Origin: an uncultured Lachnospiraceae bacterium
Lineage (GTDB): Bacteria > Bacillota > Clostridia > Lachnospirales > Lachnospiraceae
DNA: 64,000 nucleotides
NCBI GenBank assembly: GCA_910578085.1
Contig: CAJTPM010000010.1
Span: 1-64,000, forward strand
Reading direction: 5' to 3'
The translations under genes were made by a program, and so were the position numbers. The stretch's first letter is position 1. Every line of letters begins with the position of its first letter. A model generated the notes under the pieces. That model was not told the origin of the DNA. It did no database searches and was given only the letters and a program-made list of their open reading frames with translations. Shown here one piece after another: positions 53,120-62,104 of this stretch.

Positions 53120-54124
53120 ATGGCAAAAATTGGATTGATCGGAGCGGGCAGCTGGGGGACAGCGCTCTCTAAGCTGGCGGCGGATAACGGACATCAGGTG
53201 ACGGTGTGGTCCATTGTAAAAGAAGAGATCGAAATGCTTCGGAAAAACAGAGAACATCTGGATAAGCTGCCGGGGGTAAAGCTGCCGGAGAGTATTTCCT
53301 ATACAACGGAGCTGCCGGGGGCGATCGCGGGAATGGATCTGTGTATTCTGGCAGTGCCGTCGCCTTTCACCAGAAATACTGCGGCGCTGATGAAACCTTT
53401 TGTGAAAGAAGGGCAGATCATTGTCAATGTGGCCAAAGGGGTGGAAGAAAAGACGCTGATGACATTGTCAGAGATTATTGAGGAGGAAATACCGCAGGCG
53501 GATGTGGCGGTGCTTTCCGGTCCTTCCCACGCGGAGGAAGTGGGAAAGGGGATGCCTACGACCATCGTAGCCGGAGCAAAGACAAAGAAAACGGCGGAGT
53601 ATATTCAGAATCTGCTGATGAATAAAGCGTTTCGTGTGTATACCAGCCCGGATCTGCTGGGGATCGAACTGGGCGGCGCCTTAAAGAATGTGATTGCACT
53701 GGCGGCAGGGATAGCGGACGGCCTTGGCTGTGGAGATAATACCAAGGCAGCGCTGATTACCAGAGGGATCACGGAGATTGGCAGGCTGGGACTTGCCATG
53801 GGCGGAAAACTGGAGACTTTCTGTGGGCTCACCGGTATTGGAGATCTGATCGTGACCTGTGCTTCCATGCACTCCCGCAACAGGCGGGCAGGTATTCTGA
53901 TCGGACAGGGCAAATCCATGGAGGAGGCCATGGCGGAGGTGAAACAGGTGGTGGAGGGTGTGTATTCTGCCAAAGCTGCCATGGGGCTCGCGAAAAAGTT
54001 TGAAGTGGAAATGCCTATTATCGAGCAGGTAAATCTGGTGCTGTTTGAGAAAAAGCCGGCGGCACAGGCGCTGGAGGAGCTGATGTTGCGGGATAAGAAG
54101 ATTGAGATTAGTGTGGGGTGGTGA
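53120..54124 (+). CDS. gpsA: glycerol-3-phosphate dehydrogenase (NAD(P)+)
   Basis: 334 aa. IGLIGAGSWGTALSKLAADN is the nucleotide loop; VLSGPSHAEEVGKGMPT, the catalytic Lys in LGGALKNVIALAAGI and GLTGIGDLIVTCASMHSRNR are conserved. Supplies glycerol-3-phosphate to PlsY next door. Confidence 0.95.
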   Translation: MAKIGLIGAGSWGTALSKLAADNGHQVTVWSIVKEEIEMLRKNREHLDKLPGVKLPESISYTTELPGAIAGMDLCILAVPSPFTRNTAALMKPFVKEGQIIVNVAKGVEEKTLMTLSEIIEEEIPQADVAVLSGPSHAEEVGKGMPTTIVAGAKTKKTAEYIQNLLMNKAFRVYTSPDLLGIELGGALKNVIALAAGIADGLGCGDNTKAALITRGITEIGRLGLAMGGKLETFCGLTGIGDLIVTCASMHSRNRRAGILIGQGKSMEEAMAEVKQVVEGVYSAKAAMGLAKKFEVEMPIIEQVNLVLFEKKPAAQALEELMLRDKKIEISVGW

Positions 54125-54247
54125 CCTATAAGCGGACGCCCGGCGGCAGTTGATAGAATTTACGGATGATTTGGCAGAGAATAAGAGTTCAAAGCTTGGT
54201 CTGCAGTGGATGAATGCACAGGAAAGCGAAAAAATTGGAGAAAAGAT

Positions 54248-55348
54248 ATGAGATGTGCAAGATGCGGTAAAAATTTTGATGAGGAGATGTACAGTGGGAT
54301 CTGTCCGAAGTGCGGGCATTTTAATAACAGGCAGAAGGAGTACGATGTCAGTAAGTATTTCAGCGCCACATTTGATGACGGCGGAAAGGTTACCACGAGT
54401 GCACAGGCGTCAAAGCAGCATGAACAGCTCCACAGGACATATGACAGCAGTAATATGCATAAACCGGGAGCTGGTCAGCATGAGAAGCTGCACCAGATGT
54501 ATGATAAGTATAACATGCATAAGCAAGCGGGGACTTCGCCTTCCGGCAGTGCACAGGCGCGGAATTATCAGGCGGGAGTTCCACTTGGGAAAACCAATCC
54601 CTATCAGCAGGCGACTGTGCAGGGAAGTACTTACCAGACGGGGCAGACCGGCTCCTATGGACAGGGAAATGCAGGAAAGGGTTATCAGGGCGGCCAGAGC
54701 GCTTCCTACGGGCAGAGCGGATATTCCGGCCAGAATAAGGCCCGTCAGGCCAGCCTGAACGGGGAGGTTAAGACAAAGAACCTTGTCACGCCGATCTGTA
54801 TTTTGATTGCGGTAGTGGCGGTTGCGGTCACGGTGATCAGTTTGCAGATGAAAAAACAGAGTCTGACAGAGAGGTACAATACGTTGGATTACGAGCAGGA
54901 GTACGCTGAGGCCGGTGAGGTTTTCGAGATCAATAACAGGCTGCTTCTGGTGGATAAGGCGGAGGTCATTGATACCTCGGAGTATCCGGATCTGGCGGCG
55001 GAGGAAAAGCTGGTTGCGGTGACGGTGGAAATACTGCCGGCAGACGAGGGGAACCAGGAGAGAAAGGATATGTCCGGTACGGTGTATGTCTCGGATGGTT
55101 ATAACTGTAAGGAGTATCTGGACAGTTATGTAGTTACGGATTTTCTGGATGTGGAGGATGTGCTGACAGGGTATGATTATCTCAGTTACAGTTCCGTAGA
55201 TGGAGTGACCGGAAGATTTTACTTCTTTGTGAATTATGAAGCGGATGACATCATGATCTCTTTTGATGAGGAAAGAGCGGAGGATACGATGTTTATCCTG
55301 GAGAGAAGGGTGAGTGTTCCGCTGCAGCTTGAGGAGGATATGCCATGA
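54248..55348 (+). CDS. zinc-ribbon membrane protein with DUF4352-like domain
   Basis: 366 aa. N-terminal zinc ribbon (MRCARCGKNF ... CPKCGHF). A Gln/Gly/Tyr/Ser-rich linker (about 50-172) has repeated HEQLHRTYDSSNMHK-like units. One TM is at about 178-198. An extracytoplasmic beta domain follows (about 220-350; EVFEINNRLLLVDKAEVIDT, LVAVTVEILPADE), resembling DUF4352/telokin-like domains. Start at 54248 with TTGGAG. Overlaps the next gene by 4 nt. Confidence 0.75.
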   Translation: MRCARCGKNFDEEMYSGICPKCGHFNNRQKEYDVSKYFSATFDDGGKVTTSAQASKQHEQLHRTYDSSNMHKPGAGQHEKLHQMYDKYNMHKQAGTSPSGSAQARNYQAGVPLGKTNPYQQATVQGSTYQTGQTGSYGQGNAGKGYQGGQSASYGQSGYSGQNKARQASLNGEVKTKNLVTPICILIAVVAVAVTVISLQMKKQSLTERYNTLDYEQEYAEAGEVFEINNRLLLVDKAEVIDTSEYPDLAAEEKLVAVTVEILPADEGNQERKDMSGTVYVSDGYNCKEYLDSYVVTDFLDVEDVLTGYDYLSYSSVDGVTGRFYFFVNYEADDIMISFDEERAEDTMFILERRVSVPLQLEEDMP

Positions 55349-55839
55349 TGAATAAAGTAAAAATTATTTCGGTGGTTCTCTGTGTGGTGGTCATCATAGG
55401 TTGTTATTTTGGGTATTCGGTGTCTCTCAGCCAGATGTATTTTGATGTCTGTTCTCCGAGTTCCTGTTCTCTGATCAGCGATTATGAGACAGAGGTATTG
55501 TGGACGATCTCTGCAGATGAAGCGTATGAGTATGGCGTTTATTATGCGGAGGGTGATCTGGAGGCAGTTGAGATCACTTATGAACTCTATAATCCCCTCA
55601 ATGACAGGATAACGATTGCAGGAAATCTGTGTTATTATTTCGGGGAAGGCGATGAGTGGCTCACGGCCTTTGACTCTGTTGCGAGTATGGGAGACATATC
55701 GGAGTATGACAACTGTAAGATCCTGCCGCCGGGAGAGCGTATGATTTTCAAAGAGTACGTGCTGGTGCCGGAAGAGATGGAGGAGATATATGCCCAACCG
55801 TACTGGGGCAGCGCGGATGCAGTGACAATTAAATTATAG
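55345..55839 (+). CDS. membrane-anchored hypothetical protein, 164 aa
   Basis: N-terminal TM (about 4-26) then an extracytoplasmic beta-rich domain (LEAVEITYELYNPLNDRITI, RMIFKEYVLVPEEME), similar in plan to the C-domain of the gene before it. Coupled by ATGA overlap and RBS GAGGAGG. The two likely work together at the cell surface. Confidence 0.75.
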   Translation: MMNKVKIISVVLCVVVIIGCYFGYSVSLSQMYFDVCSPSSCSLISDYETEVLWTISADEAYEYGVYYAEGDLEAVEITYELYNPLNDRITIAGNLCYYFGEGDEWLTAFDSVASMGDISEYDNCKILPPGERMIFKEYVLVPEEMEEIYAQPYWGSADAVTIKL

Positions 55840-55845
55840 AGGGAT

Positions 55846-55877
55846 GTGACAGTTCAGGCGAAGGGCTGAACTGTCAC
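55846..55877 (+). terminator. hairpin after the membrane-protein pair
   Basis: GTGACAGTTCAG / CTGAACTGTCAC, 12 bp perfect stem with an 8 nt loop, but no T tract after it. Confidence 0.5.
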
Positions 55878-56060
55878 GATGAGATAGCATGATAGAGAGC
55901 TGAGACAGGCGCATTTGGCACAGCTTTGTCACAGGAGAAAATGCGCAGAAAAGAGGAAAGTGTGAAAAATGAATTTTTCACACGAAAATTTTGAGGCTGC
56001 GCAATGCGTATAAGGCACGCATGAAAATTTGCAGGTTGTAGAAAGGGCATGGTAATTAAT

Positions 56061-56873
56061 ATGAATCAGGGATTTAACAGTACGAACCAGTATGTGGCAT
56101 CAAAGGAACTGATGGACGGCGTAAATGTGGCGATCGCGCTGCAAAAGCCTCTTCTGATCAAGGGGGAGCCGGGCACGGGAAAGACCATGTTAGCGGAGGC
56201 CGTAGCCCAATCTCTGGGCAAAAAGCTGATCATCTGGAATATCAAGTCCACCACGAAAGCGCAGGACGGCCTTTATATGTACGATACGATTCAGCGTCTC
56301 TACGACGGTCAGTTCGGCGAGGAGGGCGTGGACGATATCGCCCGCTACATCAAGTTAGGGAAGCTGGGGGAGGCTTTTGAGTCAGAGGAACAGGTGGTCC
56401 TTCTGATCGACGAGATCGACAAGGCGGATCTGGAGTTTCCCAACGATCTGCTGTGGGAGCTCGACCAGATGGAATTCTATATCCATGAGACGAAGCGTAC
56501 TGTGAAGGCAAAACACCGCCCCATCGTGATCATTACATCCAACGCGGAGAAGGAGCTGCCGGATGCATTTCTTAGAAGGTGCATTTTCCATTATATCGAT
56601 TTTCCGGATAAGGAACTGATGGAAGAGATCATAAAAACTCACTACCCGGATGTGGAGGAGAATCTGATGCGGCAGGCCATGGAGATCTTCTACGATATCC
56701 GCGGCATGCGGGATATCCGCAAAAAGCCCAGTACTTCGGAGCTCATTGACTGGATCAATGCGCTGCAGATCGGCGGCATTCCGGCGGATGTACTGCGGGC
56801 GAAGATGCCCTTTCTCGGCGTGGTGGTGAAGAAGGACGAGGATCTGGAGACGGTGCGGCAGCATGGTCTCTGA
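56061..56873 (+). CDS. MoxR-family AAA ATPase
   Basis: 270 aa. Walker A GEPGTGKTMLAE (about 34-45), Walker B VVLLIDEIDKADLEFPNDLL, sensor ITSNAEKELPDAFLRRCIF. MoxR ATPases act as chaperones, usually with a VWA-domain partner, here the next gene. Start at the ATG of MNQGFN, judged by spacing. Confidence 0.88.
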   Translation: MNQGFNSTNQYVASKELMDGVNVAIALQKPLLIKGEPGTGKTMLAEAVAQSLGKKLIIWNIKSTTKAQDGLYMYDTIQRLYDGQFGEEGVDDIARYIKLGKLGEAFESEEQVVLLIDEIDKADLEFPNDLLWELDQMEFYIHETKRTVKAKHRPIVIITSNAEKELPDAFLRRCIFHYIDFPDKELMEEIIKTHYPDVEENLMRQAMEIFYDIRGMRDIRKKPSTSELIDWINALQIGGIPADVLRAKMPFLGVVVKKDEDLETVRQHGL

Positions 56874-56984
56874 CGGGGAGCAGAAGACGGCAATGCCATC
56901 TGGTTAAGTATTGCGACAGCCTGGAGCATTCTATGTTCTTCACGGCGTCCGGCAATCTCAACTTATTATACGGGGAGATATACT

Positions 56985-58190
56985 ATGTTTTATCCTTTCT
57001 TTCAGATCTGTAAAGCGAAAGGGCTTCATATTACGATGAGCGAGTGGCTGACGCTGCAGGATGCGCTGGGACAGGGTATGGCAGGCAGCAGCCTGACGCA
57101 GTTCTATTATCTGGCCAGGATGATCCTTGTCAAGAGCGAGACAGATTTTGACAAGTTTGATATGGCTTTTGAGGAGTGCTTTAAGGGAGTTAAATCGGAG
57201 AATGAGGTGACTGCCCAGATGCTTCGCTGGTTAGACAAATCCGATATGATGGAGTTGGCTCATGAGGAGGCCAGGGCCCACCTGAATCAGATGGAAGACA
57301 ATACGGTCATCGATAAGGAGGATGTGGAACAGACCTTCAAGGACAGACTGCGGGATCAGAACGAGGAGCACAACGGCGGTTCCTTCTGGATCGGCACCAT
57401 GGGCAAGACTTCCTTCGGCAATATGGGGGGCAACGTGGGCGGCGTCAGAGTAGGCGGCAGAACCGGTTACCAGTCCGCTTTCTCGGTGATCGGGGCCAGA
57501 AAATATAAGGATTTCCGGGATGACAGAGTACTGGACAACAGGCAGTTTCAGCTGGCGTTCCGGAGGCTCAGACAGTTTTCCACAAAGCTTGATATTCCGA
57601 AGACGGAACTTGATATTCCGGGGACTGTGGATAAGACCTGCAACAACGGCGGCTGCCTGCAGATCGTCATGGAAAAGCCCAGAAAGAATGCGGTAAAGCT
57701 GCTTTTGCTCTTTGATTCCGGCGGGACCATGATCCCCTACAGCAGCCTGATGAACGATCTGTTTCAGGCGGTGAATAAATCGAATCACTTTAAAGATGTA
57801 AAATGTTATTACTTCCACAACTGTATTTACAGCAAGCTCTATAAGACGCCGGAGTGCGAGAACGGCGAGTGGGTGGATACGGAGTGGATGTTCCGCAATC
57901 TGGACAGCGACTATAAGGTGATCATCGTCGGTGATGCGGCCATGGCGCCGGAGGAGCTGTACTCCGACAGCGGCAATTACAGAGGGCCAAACGGCGGGCT
58001 TTCGGGGTATGAATGGCTGCTGCTTATGAAGAAGCATTATAAAAAGATCGTCTGGATGAACCCCAAGATGGCGCCCGGCAGAGCCCCCTGGCGGGAGGCG
58101 GAGACGGCTATCAGGGAGATGTTCCCGATGTATAAACTGACGGTGAAGGGATTGAATGACGGTATGATCAAACTCATGGCGAACAAATAA
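56985..58190 (+). CDS. VWA-domain protein, partner of MoxR ATPase
   Basis: 401 aa of the CoxE-like VWA group. Helical N-half (1-215). VWA domain from about 225 with metal site VKLLLLFDSGGTMIPYSSLM (DxGGT in place of DxSxS) and YKVIIVGDAAMAPEELY. GRAPWREAETAIREMFPMYK near the end. It follows the MoxR gene by 111 bp; such pairs activate or assemble metal-containing or multi-subunit complexes. Target unknown. Confidence 0.85.
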   Translation: MFYPFFQICKAKGLHITMSEWLTLQDALGQGMAGSSLTQFYYLARMILVKSETDFDKFDMAFEECFKGVKSENEVTAQMLRWLDKSDMMELAHEEARAHLNQMEDNTVIDKEDVEQTFKDRLRDQNEEHNGGSFWIGTMGKTSFGNMGGNVGGVRVGGRTGYQSAFSVIGARKYKDFRDDRVLDNRQFQLAFRRLRQFSTKLDIPKTELDIPGTVDKTCNNGGCLQIVMEKPRKNAVKLLLLFDSGGTMIPYSSLMNDLFQAVNKSNHFKDVKCYYFHNCIYSKLYKTPECENGEWVDTEWMFRNLDSDYKVIIVGDAAMAPEELYSDSGNYRGPNGGLSGYEWLLLMKKHYKKIVWMNPKMAPGRAPWREAETAIREMFPMYKLTVKGLNDGMIKLMANK

Positions 58191-58222
58191 GGCAGATAAA
58201 AACAGAGAAAAGAGGAGACATT

Positions 58223-59452
58223 ATGAAAATATTTGAGGAACTGCAGGCCAGAGGTCTGCTTGCGCAGCTGACAGACGAGGAGGAGATTAAGGAACTGGTA
58301 AATGAGGGGAAGGCCACCTTTTATATTGGCTTTGATCCCACGGCGGACAGTCTCCATGTGGGCCACTTTATGGCGCTTTGCCTGATGAAGAGGCTGCAGA
58401 TGGCGGGCAATAAACCCATTGCGCTGATCGGCGGCGGTACGGGCATGATCGGCGATCCTTCCGGCAGGACGGATATGCGGAACATGATGACAACAGAGAT
58501 GATCGACCACAACTGCGACTGCTTTAAGAAACAGATGAGCCGCTTTATCGAGTTCGGCGAGGGAAAGGCCATGATGGTCAACAACGCCGAATGGCTCAGA
58601 GACTTAAATTATATTGAGTTTATCCGGGATGTCGGCGCCTGTTTTTCGGTGAATACCATGCTGCGGGCGGAGTGCTACAAACAGAGAATGGAGAAGGGAC
58701 TGAGCTTTCTGGAGTTTAACTACATGATCATGCAGTCCTACGATTTCCTGGAACTCTACAAACGCTACGGCTGTAATATGCAGTTCGGCGGGGATGACCA
58801 GTGGAGCAATATGTTGGGCGGTACGGAACTGATCCGGAAGAAACTGGGGAAAGATGCGTACGCGATGACCATTACGCTGCTTATGAATTCTGAAGGGAAG
58901 AAGATGGGCAAGACGCAGAAAGGGGCGGTGTGGCTGGATCCGAATAAGACGACTCCTTACGAGTTTTATCAGTACTGGCGTAATATCGGGGATGCTGACG
59001 TGCTTAAGTGCCTGCGGATGTTAACCTTTCTGCCCATCGAGCAGATTGATGAGATGGATAAATGGGAGGGCAGCCAGTTAAATGAGGCCAAGGATATACT
59101 GGCCTATGAACTGACAAATCTCGTCCATGGCGAGGAGGAAGCAGGAAAGGCGAAGGAAGCTTCCAGAGGGCTTTTCGGCGGAGGCGGCAGTATTGAAAAC
59201 ATGCCGAAGGCGGTGCTTAAGGAAACGGATTTCCAGGAGGGGAAAATCGATCTGATCGGGATGTTAACAGCTTGTGGATTAGTGGCTTCCCGCTCCGAGG
59301 GGAGACGGGCCATTGAACAGGGCGGCGTCAGTGTAAATGATGAGAAGGTGACGGATGTCAGGGCATCCTATGAGATGAATTTCTTTGACGGAGACGGTAT
59401 TATTTTAAAGAGAGGTAAGAAGAACTTTAAGAAACTGGTGTTGGAAGACTGA
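58223..59452 (+). CDS. tyrS: tyrosyl-tRNA synthetase
   Basis: 409 aa class I synthetase. HIGH-type motif SLHVGHFMAL, KMSKS-type GKKMGKTQKG, C-terminal S4 RNA-binding domain (VASRSEGRRAIEQGGVSVND). GAGGAG before the ATG. No T-box leader seen. Confidence 0.95.
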   Translation: MKIFEELQARGLLAQLTDEEEIKELVNEGKATFYIGFDPTADSLHVGHFMALCLMKRLQMAGNKPIALIGGGTGMIGDPSGRTDMRNMMTTEMIDHNCDCFKKQMSRFIEFGEGKAMMVNNAEWLRDLNYIEFIRDVGACFSVNTMLRAECYKQRMEKGLSFLEFNYMIMQSYDFLELYKRYGCNMQFGGDDQWSNMLGGTELIRKKLGKDAYAMTITLLMNSEGKKMGKTQKGAVWLDPNKTTPYEFYQYWRNIGDADVLKCLRMLTFLPIEQIDEMDKWEGSQLNEAKDILAYELTNLVHGEEEAGKAKEASRGLFGGGGSIENMPKAVLKETDFQEGKIDLIGMLTACGLVASRSEGRRAIEQGGVSVNDEKVTDVRASYEMNFFDGDGIILKRGKKNFKKLVLED

Positions 59453-59525
59453 CAGTATCCCGGGCGGGAGCGGGGCATATGTAAAGTATAGTATGGATTT
59501 ATAATGATATCCTGTAAAATCAGGC

Positions 59526-59566
59526 AAAAAGGCTGTAAGAGATTTAGGTTTCTTACGGCTTTTTTT
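59526..59566 (+). terminator. terminator after tyrS
   Basis: GGCTGTAAGA / TCTTACGGC stem flanked by A5 and T7. Strong. Confidence 0.85.
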
Positions 59567-59791
59567 ATGCGCAGGGTAGAAAATCTCCTCTGTTCGATTG
59601 AGCAGGGCAGATCTGTTCGATTGCCTCTCATTTCATATTTGGCCTTATATCAAAAAAGTCCACAAAAAACATAAAAAATAAAAGCAGAATTATGACATGT
59701 GTCCTAACGGCTGAAGAAATACTATGATACAATCTATTTAAATTTCAGAGGAATTCAACCGAAAAATACAGCATATTGACAGGGGGTATGT
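59567..59791. other. promoter region of nucleoside operon
   Basis: AT-rich. A possible -10 TACAAT ends near 59732. No riboswitch recognised. Confidence 0.35.
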
Positions 59792-60760
59792 ATGAAACAG
59801 AAAATAGTGGCTTGTATGGGAGACTGCAATATAGACACATCTGTTCCCATTAAGAAACTTCCCATAAAAGGAGGATGTACCCATACCGATCGCATCTGCC
59901 GGGGTTTAGGCGGAACGATGCTCAATGTGGCGACCGCACTCAGTAAACTGGGAATTGATTCTGTTCCGCTCACGTTTCTCGGTGATGACAGAGACGGTGA
60001 CGAAGTGGTGAAATATCTGTCGGAGAACGGAATTTCGGATAGAGGAATCGTCCGCTGCAAAGACTATATGACAGGAAATACGATTGCATTGGTGGAACCG
60101 GACGGAGAAAAGTACTGGATCGGCATACGGGAGAGAGCAGCTGATCTGCATATGAGTCTGGAAGAATCTTTTCGGGATATCTGTAAAGAGGCGGATGCGC
60201 TTTTTATCTCCGGAACAGTGATCAATGAAGGGATGGAAAGCCGCATGACGGCATTGGAACTGGCAAAACAGTGCCATAATCAGGGTGTGCTTGTGTTTCT
60301 TGATCCGAATCTCAGAGTTTTAGGAAATAAACTGAAACAGGATGCCGTAGAAATCTTTGAGAAAATCCTGCCCTATGTGGATGTACTGATACCAAATGAA
60401 GGAGAGGTGAAGATGCTGGGAGAGGATGAGGATTCAAGGAAGGCAGCAGAAAAGGTGCTGCATCAGGGAGCCGGGAAATTATGGGTGAAATGCGGCGGCA
60501 GAGGAAGCTTTTATATTTCAGAGACAGAATATGCGTATTTTGCGCCCAAGCAGATTTCTGTCGTAGATACGACAGGAGCCGGAGATTCTTTTACCGCCGC
60601 TGTGATCTATTGCAATATGGAACAGAAAACAATAGAGGAAACGGGAAAGTTCGCCAATGAATACGCAGGGTATTCTGTTACAAAATACGGAAGTATCGAG
60701 GCCTTTCCCGGGAGAGAGACTATAGAGATCATCAGAAAAAAAGTTTTTCGCGATCATTAA
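59792..60760 (+). CDS. PfkB-family sugar/nucleoside kinase
   Basis: 322 aa. Ribokinase fold: GDCNIDTSVP at the start, GGTMLNVATALSKLG (substrate loop), FLDPNLRVLGN, and catalytic DTTGAGDSFTAA with the Asp base. Substrate is not decided by sequence. The nucleoside-type transporter genes next to it make a nucleoside kinase likely. Confidence 0.85.
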   Translation: MKQKIVACMGDCNIDTSVPIKKLPIKGGCTHTDRICRGLGGTMLNVATALSKLGIDSVPLTFLGDDRDGDEVVKYLSENGISDRGIVRCKDYMTGNTIALVEPDGEKYWIGIRERAADLHMSLEESFRDICKEADALFISGTVINEGMESRMTALELAKQCHNQGVLVFLDPNLRVLGNKLKQDAVEIFEKILPYVDVLIPNEGEVKMLGEDEDSRKAAEKVLHQGAGKLWVKCGGRGSFYISETEYAYFAPKQISVVDTTGAGDSFTAAVIYCNMEQKTIEETGKFANEYAGYSVTKYGSIEAFPGRETIEIIRKKVFRDH

Positions 60761-60893
60761 ATCCGTGCATGTATCCCCTCATATCATGTCTTTCAGATAT
60801 TGGGCAGTTGTGCTTAACGGGGCGCAACGACTATGCCGGGGACGGATATCAGGAGATATTAAATTATAATTTATTATTCAAAGGAGGCAATTC

Positions 60894-61985
60894 ATGAAAA
60901 AGAAGGTATTAAGTATTATGCTGGCAACGGTGATGGTGTGCAGCCTTGCTGCATGCGGGAACAGTTCCGGGGAGAAGGCGCCGGAGCCTGACAACACGTC
61001 GGCTGAAACAGAGCCTGCCGCAGAGGCAGAACAGCCGGAAGCTGACACAGAGGAAGTACCGTCGGAAGAGACAGAGACTTTGGCGGATGTGCGTTTTGCT
61101 ATTGTGGCAAATAATTCAGTGGGCGACAAGGGGTTCTGTGATTTGAGTAACGAGGGGATCGAAAAGGCGGCAGCAGATTTTGGTGTAGAGTATAAGATCT
61201 TCAGCTGTAATAACGATTCCACGATCTATCTGGATACCATAAAAACTGCGGCGGAAAACTATGACGTTGTGTTCCTTGTGACAGGATACTTTTTTGACGA
61301 CGAGTTGAAAGAAGTGCAGGCAATGTATCCGGATACCAAATACATTTATATTGATGGCGAGACAGAACAGGAAGGGGCTGTTTCTGTGACCTACATGCAG
61401 AATGAGGGCGCTTTTCTGGCGGGATATCTGGCGGCGCTGATTTCGGAGACAGGAAAAGTTGGGTTTGTAGGCGGCGCGGACTGGCCGGTGATTCATGACT
61501 ATGAGGTTGGTTTTAAAGCAGGCGTGGAATATGCGGAAAACAGTGTGGAAGTTGTATCCAGATATACAAATGATCATTTTGATGCGGCACTTGGCAAAAC
61601 TACGGCAAAAGCCTGCTATGACGATGGCTGCGACGTGATTTTCCAGGCGGCTGGACCGGCAGGTCTGGGTGTATTGGAGGCGGCGGAAGAAAACGGCTTT
61701 CTGGCGATAGGCGTGGACACGGATCAGGGATATATGCAGCCGGGACATATCGTTTCTTCCATGTTAAAGCGTGTGGATACTTCGATCTATGACATCATAG
61801 AAAAGTGCAAAAACGGTGAGGAATTGGAATCCGCTTATGTATACAATGTGGCCAACGGAGGAATCTCTCTGGCAGATAACGAGTATTATCAGGAACTGGT
61901 TTCGGAGGAAAACAGAAATAAGGTAGATGAACTGGTCACCGCGATCACAAACGGGGAAGTGACGATTCCGAGTTATTATGATTGA
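60894..61985 (+). CDS. BMP-family substrate-binding lipoprotein
   Basis: 363 aa. Lipobox SLAACGN (Cys about 21), Glu/Pro-rich linker, then the BMP/PnrA domain from about 63 (VRFAIVANNSVGDKGFCDLS, NEGAFLAGYLAALISETGKV, GFVGGADWPVIHDYEVGFKA). Family members bind nucleosides for ABC uptake. AAAGGAGG precedes the ATG. Confidence 0.9.
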   Translation: MKKKVLSIMLATVMVCSLAACGNSSGEKAPEPDNTSAETEPAAEAEQPEADTEEVPSEETETLADVRFAIVANNSVGDKGFCDLSNEGIEKAAADFGVEYKIFSCNNDSTIYLDTIKTAAENYDVVFLVTGYFFDDELKEVQAMYPDTKYIYIDGETEQEGAVSVTYMQNEGAFLAGYLAALISETGKVGFVGGADWPVIHDYEVGFKAGVEYAENSVEVVSRYTNDHFDAALGKTTAKACYDDGCDVIFQAAGPAGLGVLEAAEENGFLAIGVDTDQGYMQPGHIVSSMLKRVDTSIYDIIEKCKNGEELESAYVYNVANGGISLADNEYYQELVSEENRNKVDELVTAITNGEVTIPSYYD

Positions 61986-62054
61986 GAATGTCCGGTAACT
62001 GACAGCAGGGAGCGACAAAAACAGGACATGGCATTTGACCGAAAGTAAAAGTAA

Positions 62055-62090
62055 GGGGCAAAGGGACACAGGGATCTGTCCATTTGCCCC
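62055..62090 (+). promoter_or_regulatory. stable intercistronic hairpin
   Basis: GGGGCAAA / TTTGCCCC with an inner GGACA / TGTCC, directly before the RBS of the ATPase gene. Without a T tract it is likely a stabiliser of the upstream binding-protein mRNA or a partial attenuator. Confidence 0.65.
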
Positions 62091-62104
62091 ACGGAGGCAG
62101 AAAT

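Noticed and set aside
57231-58037. Minus-strand frame opposite the VWA gene
   Set aside because: Antisense shadow of a well-supported gene; no RBS.
58191-58222. T-box leader before tyrS
   Set aside because: The gap to the previous gene is only 32 bp.
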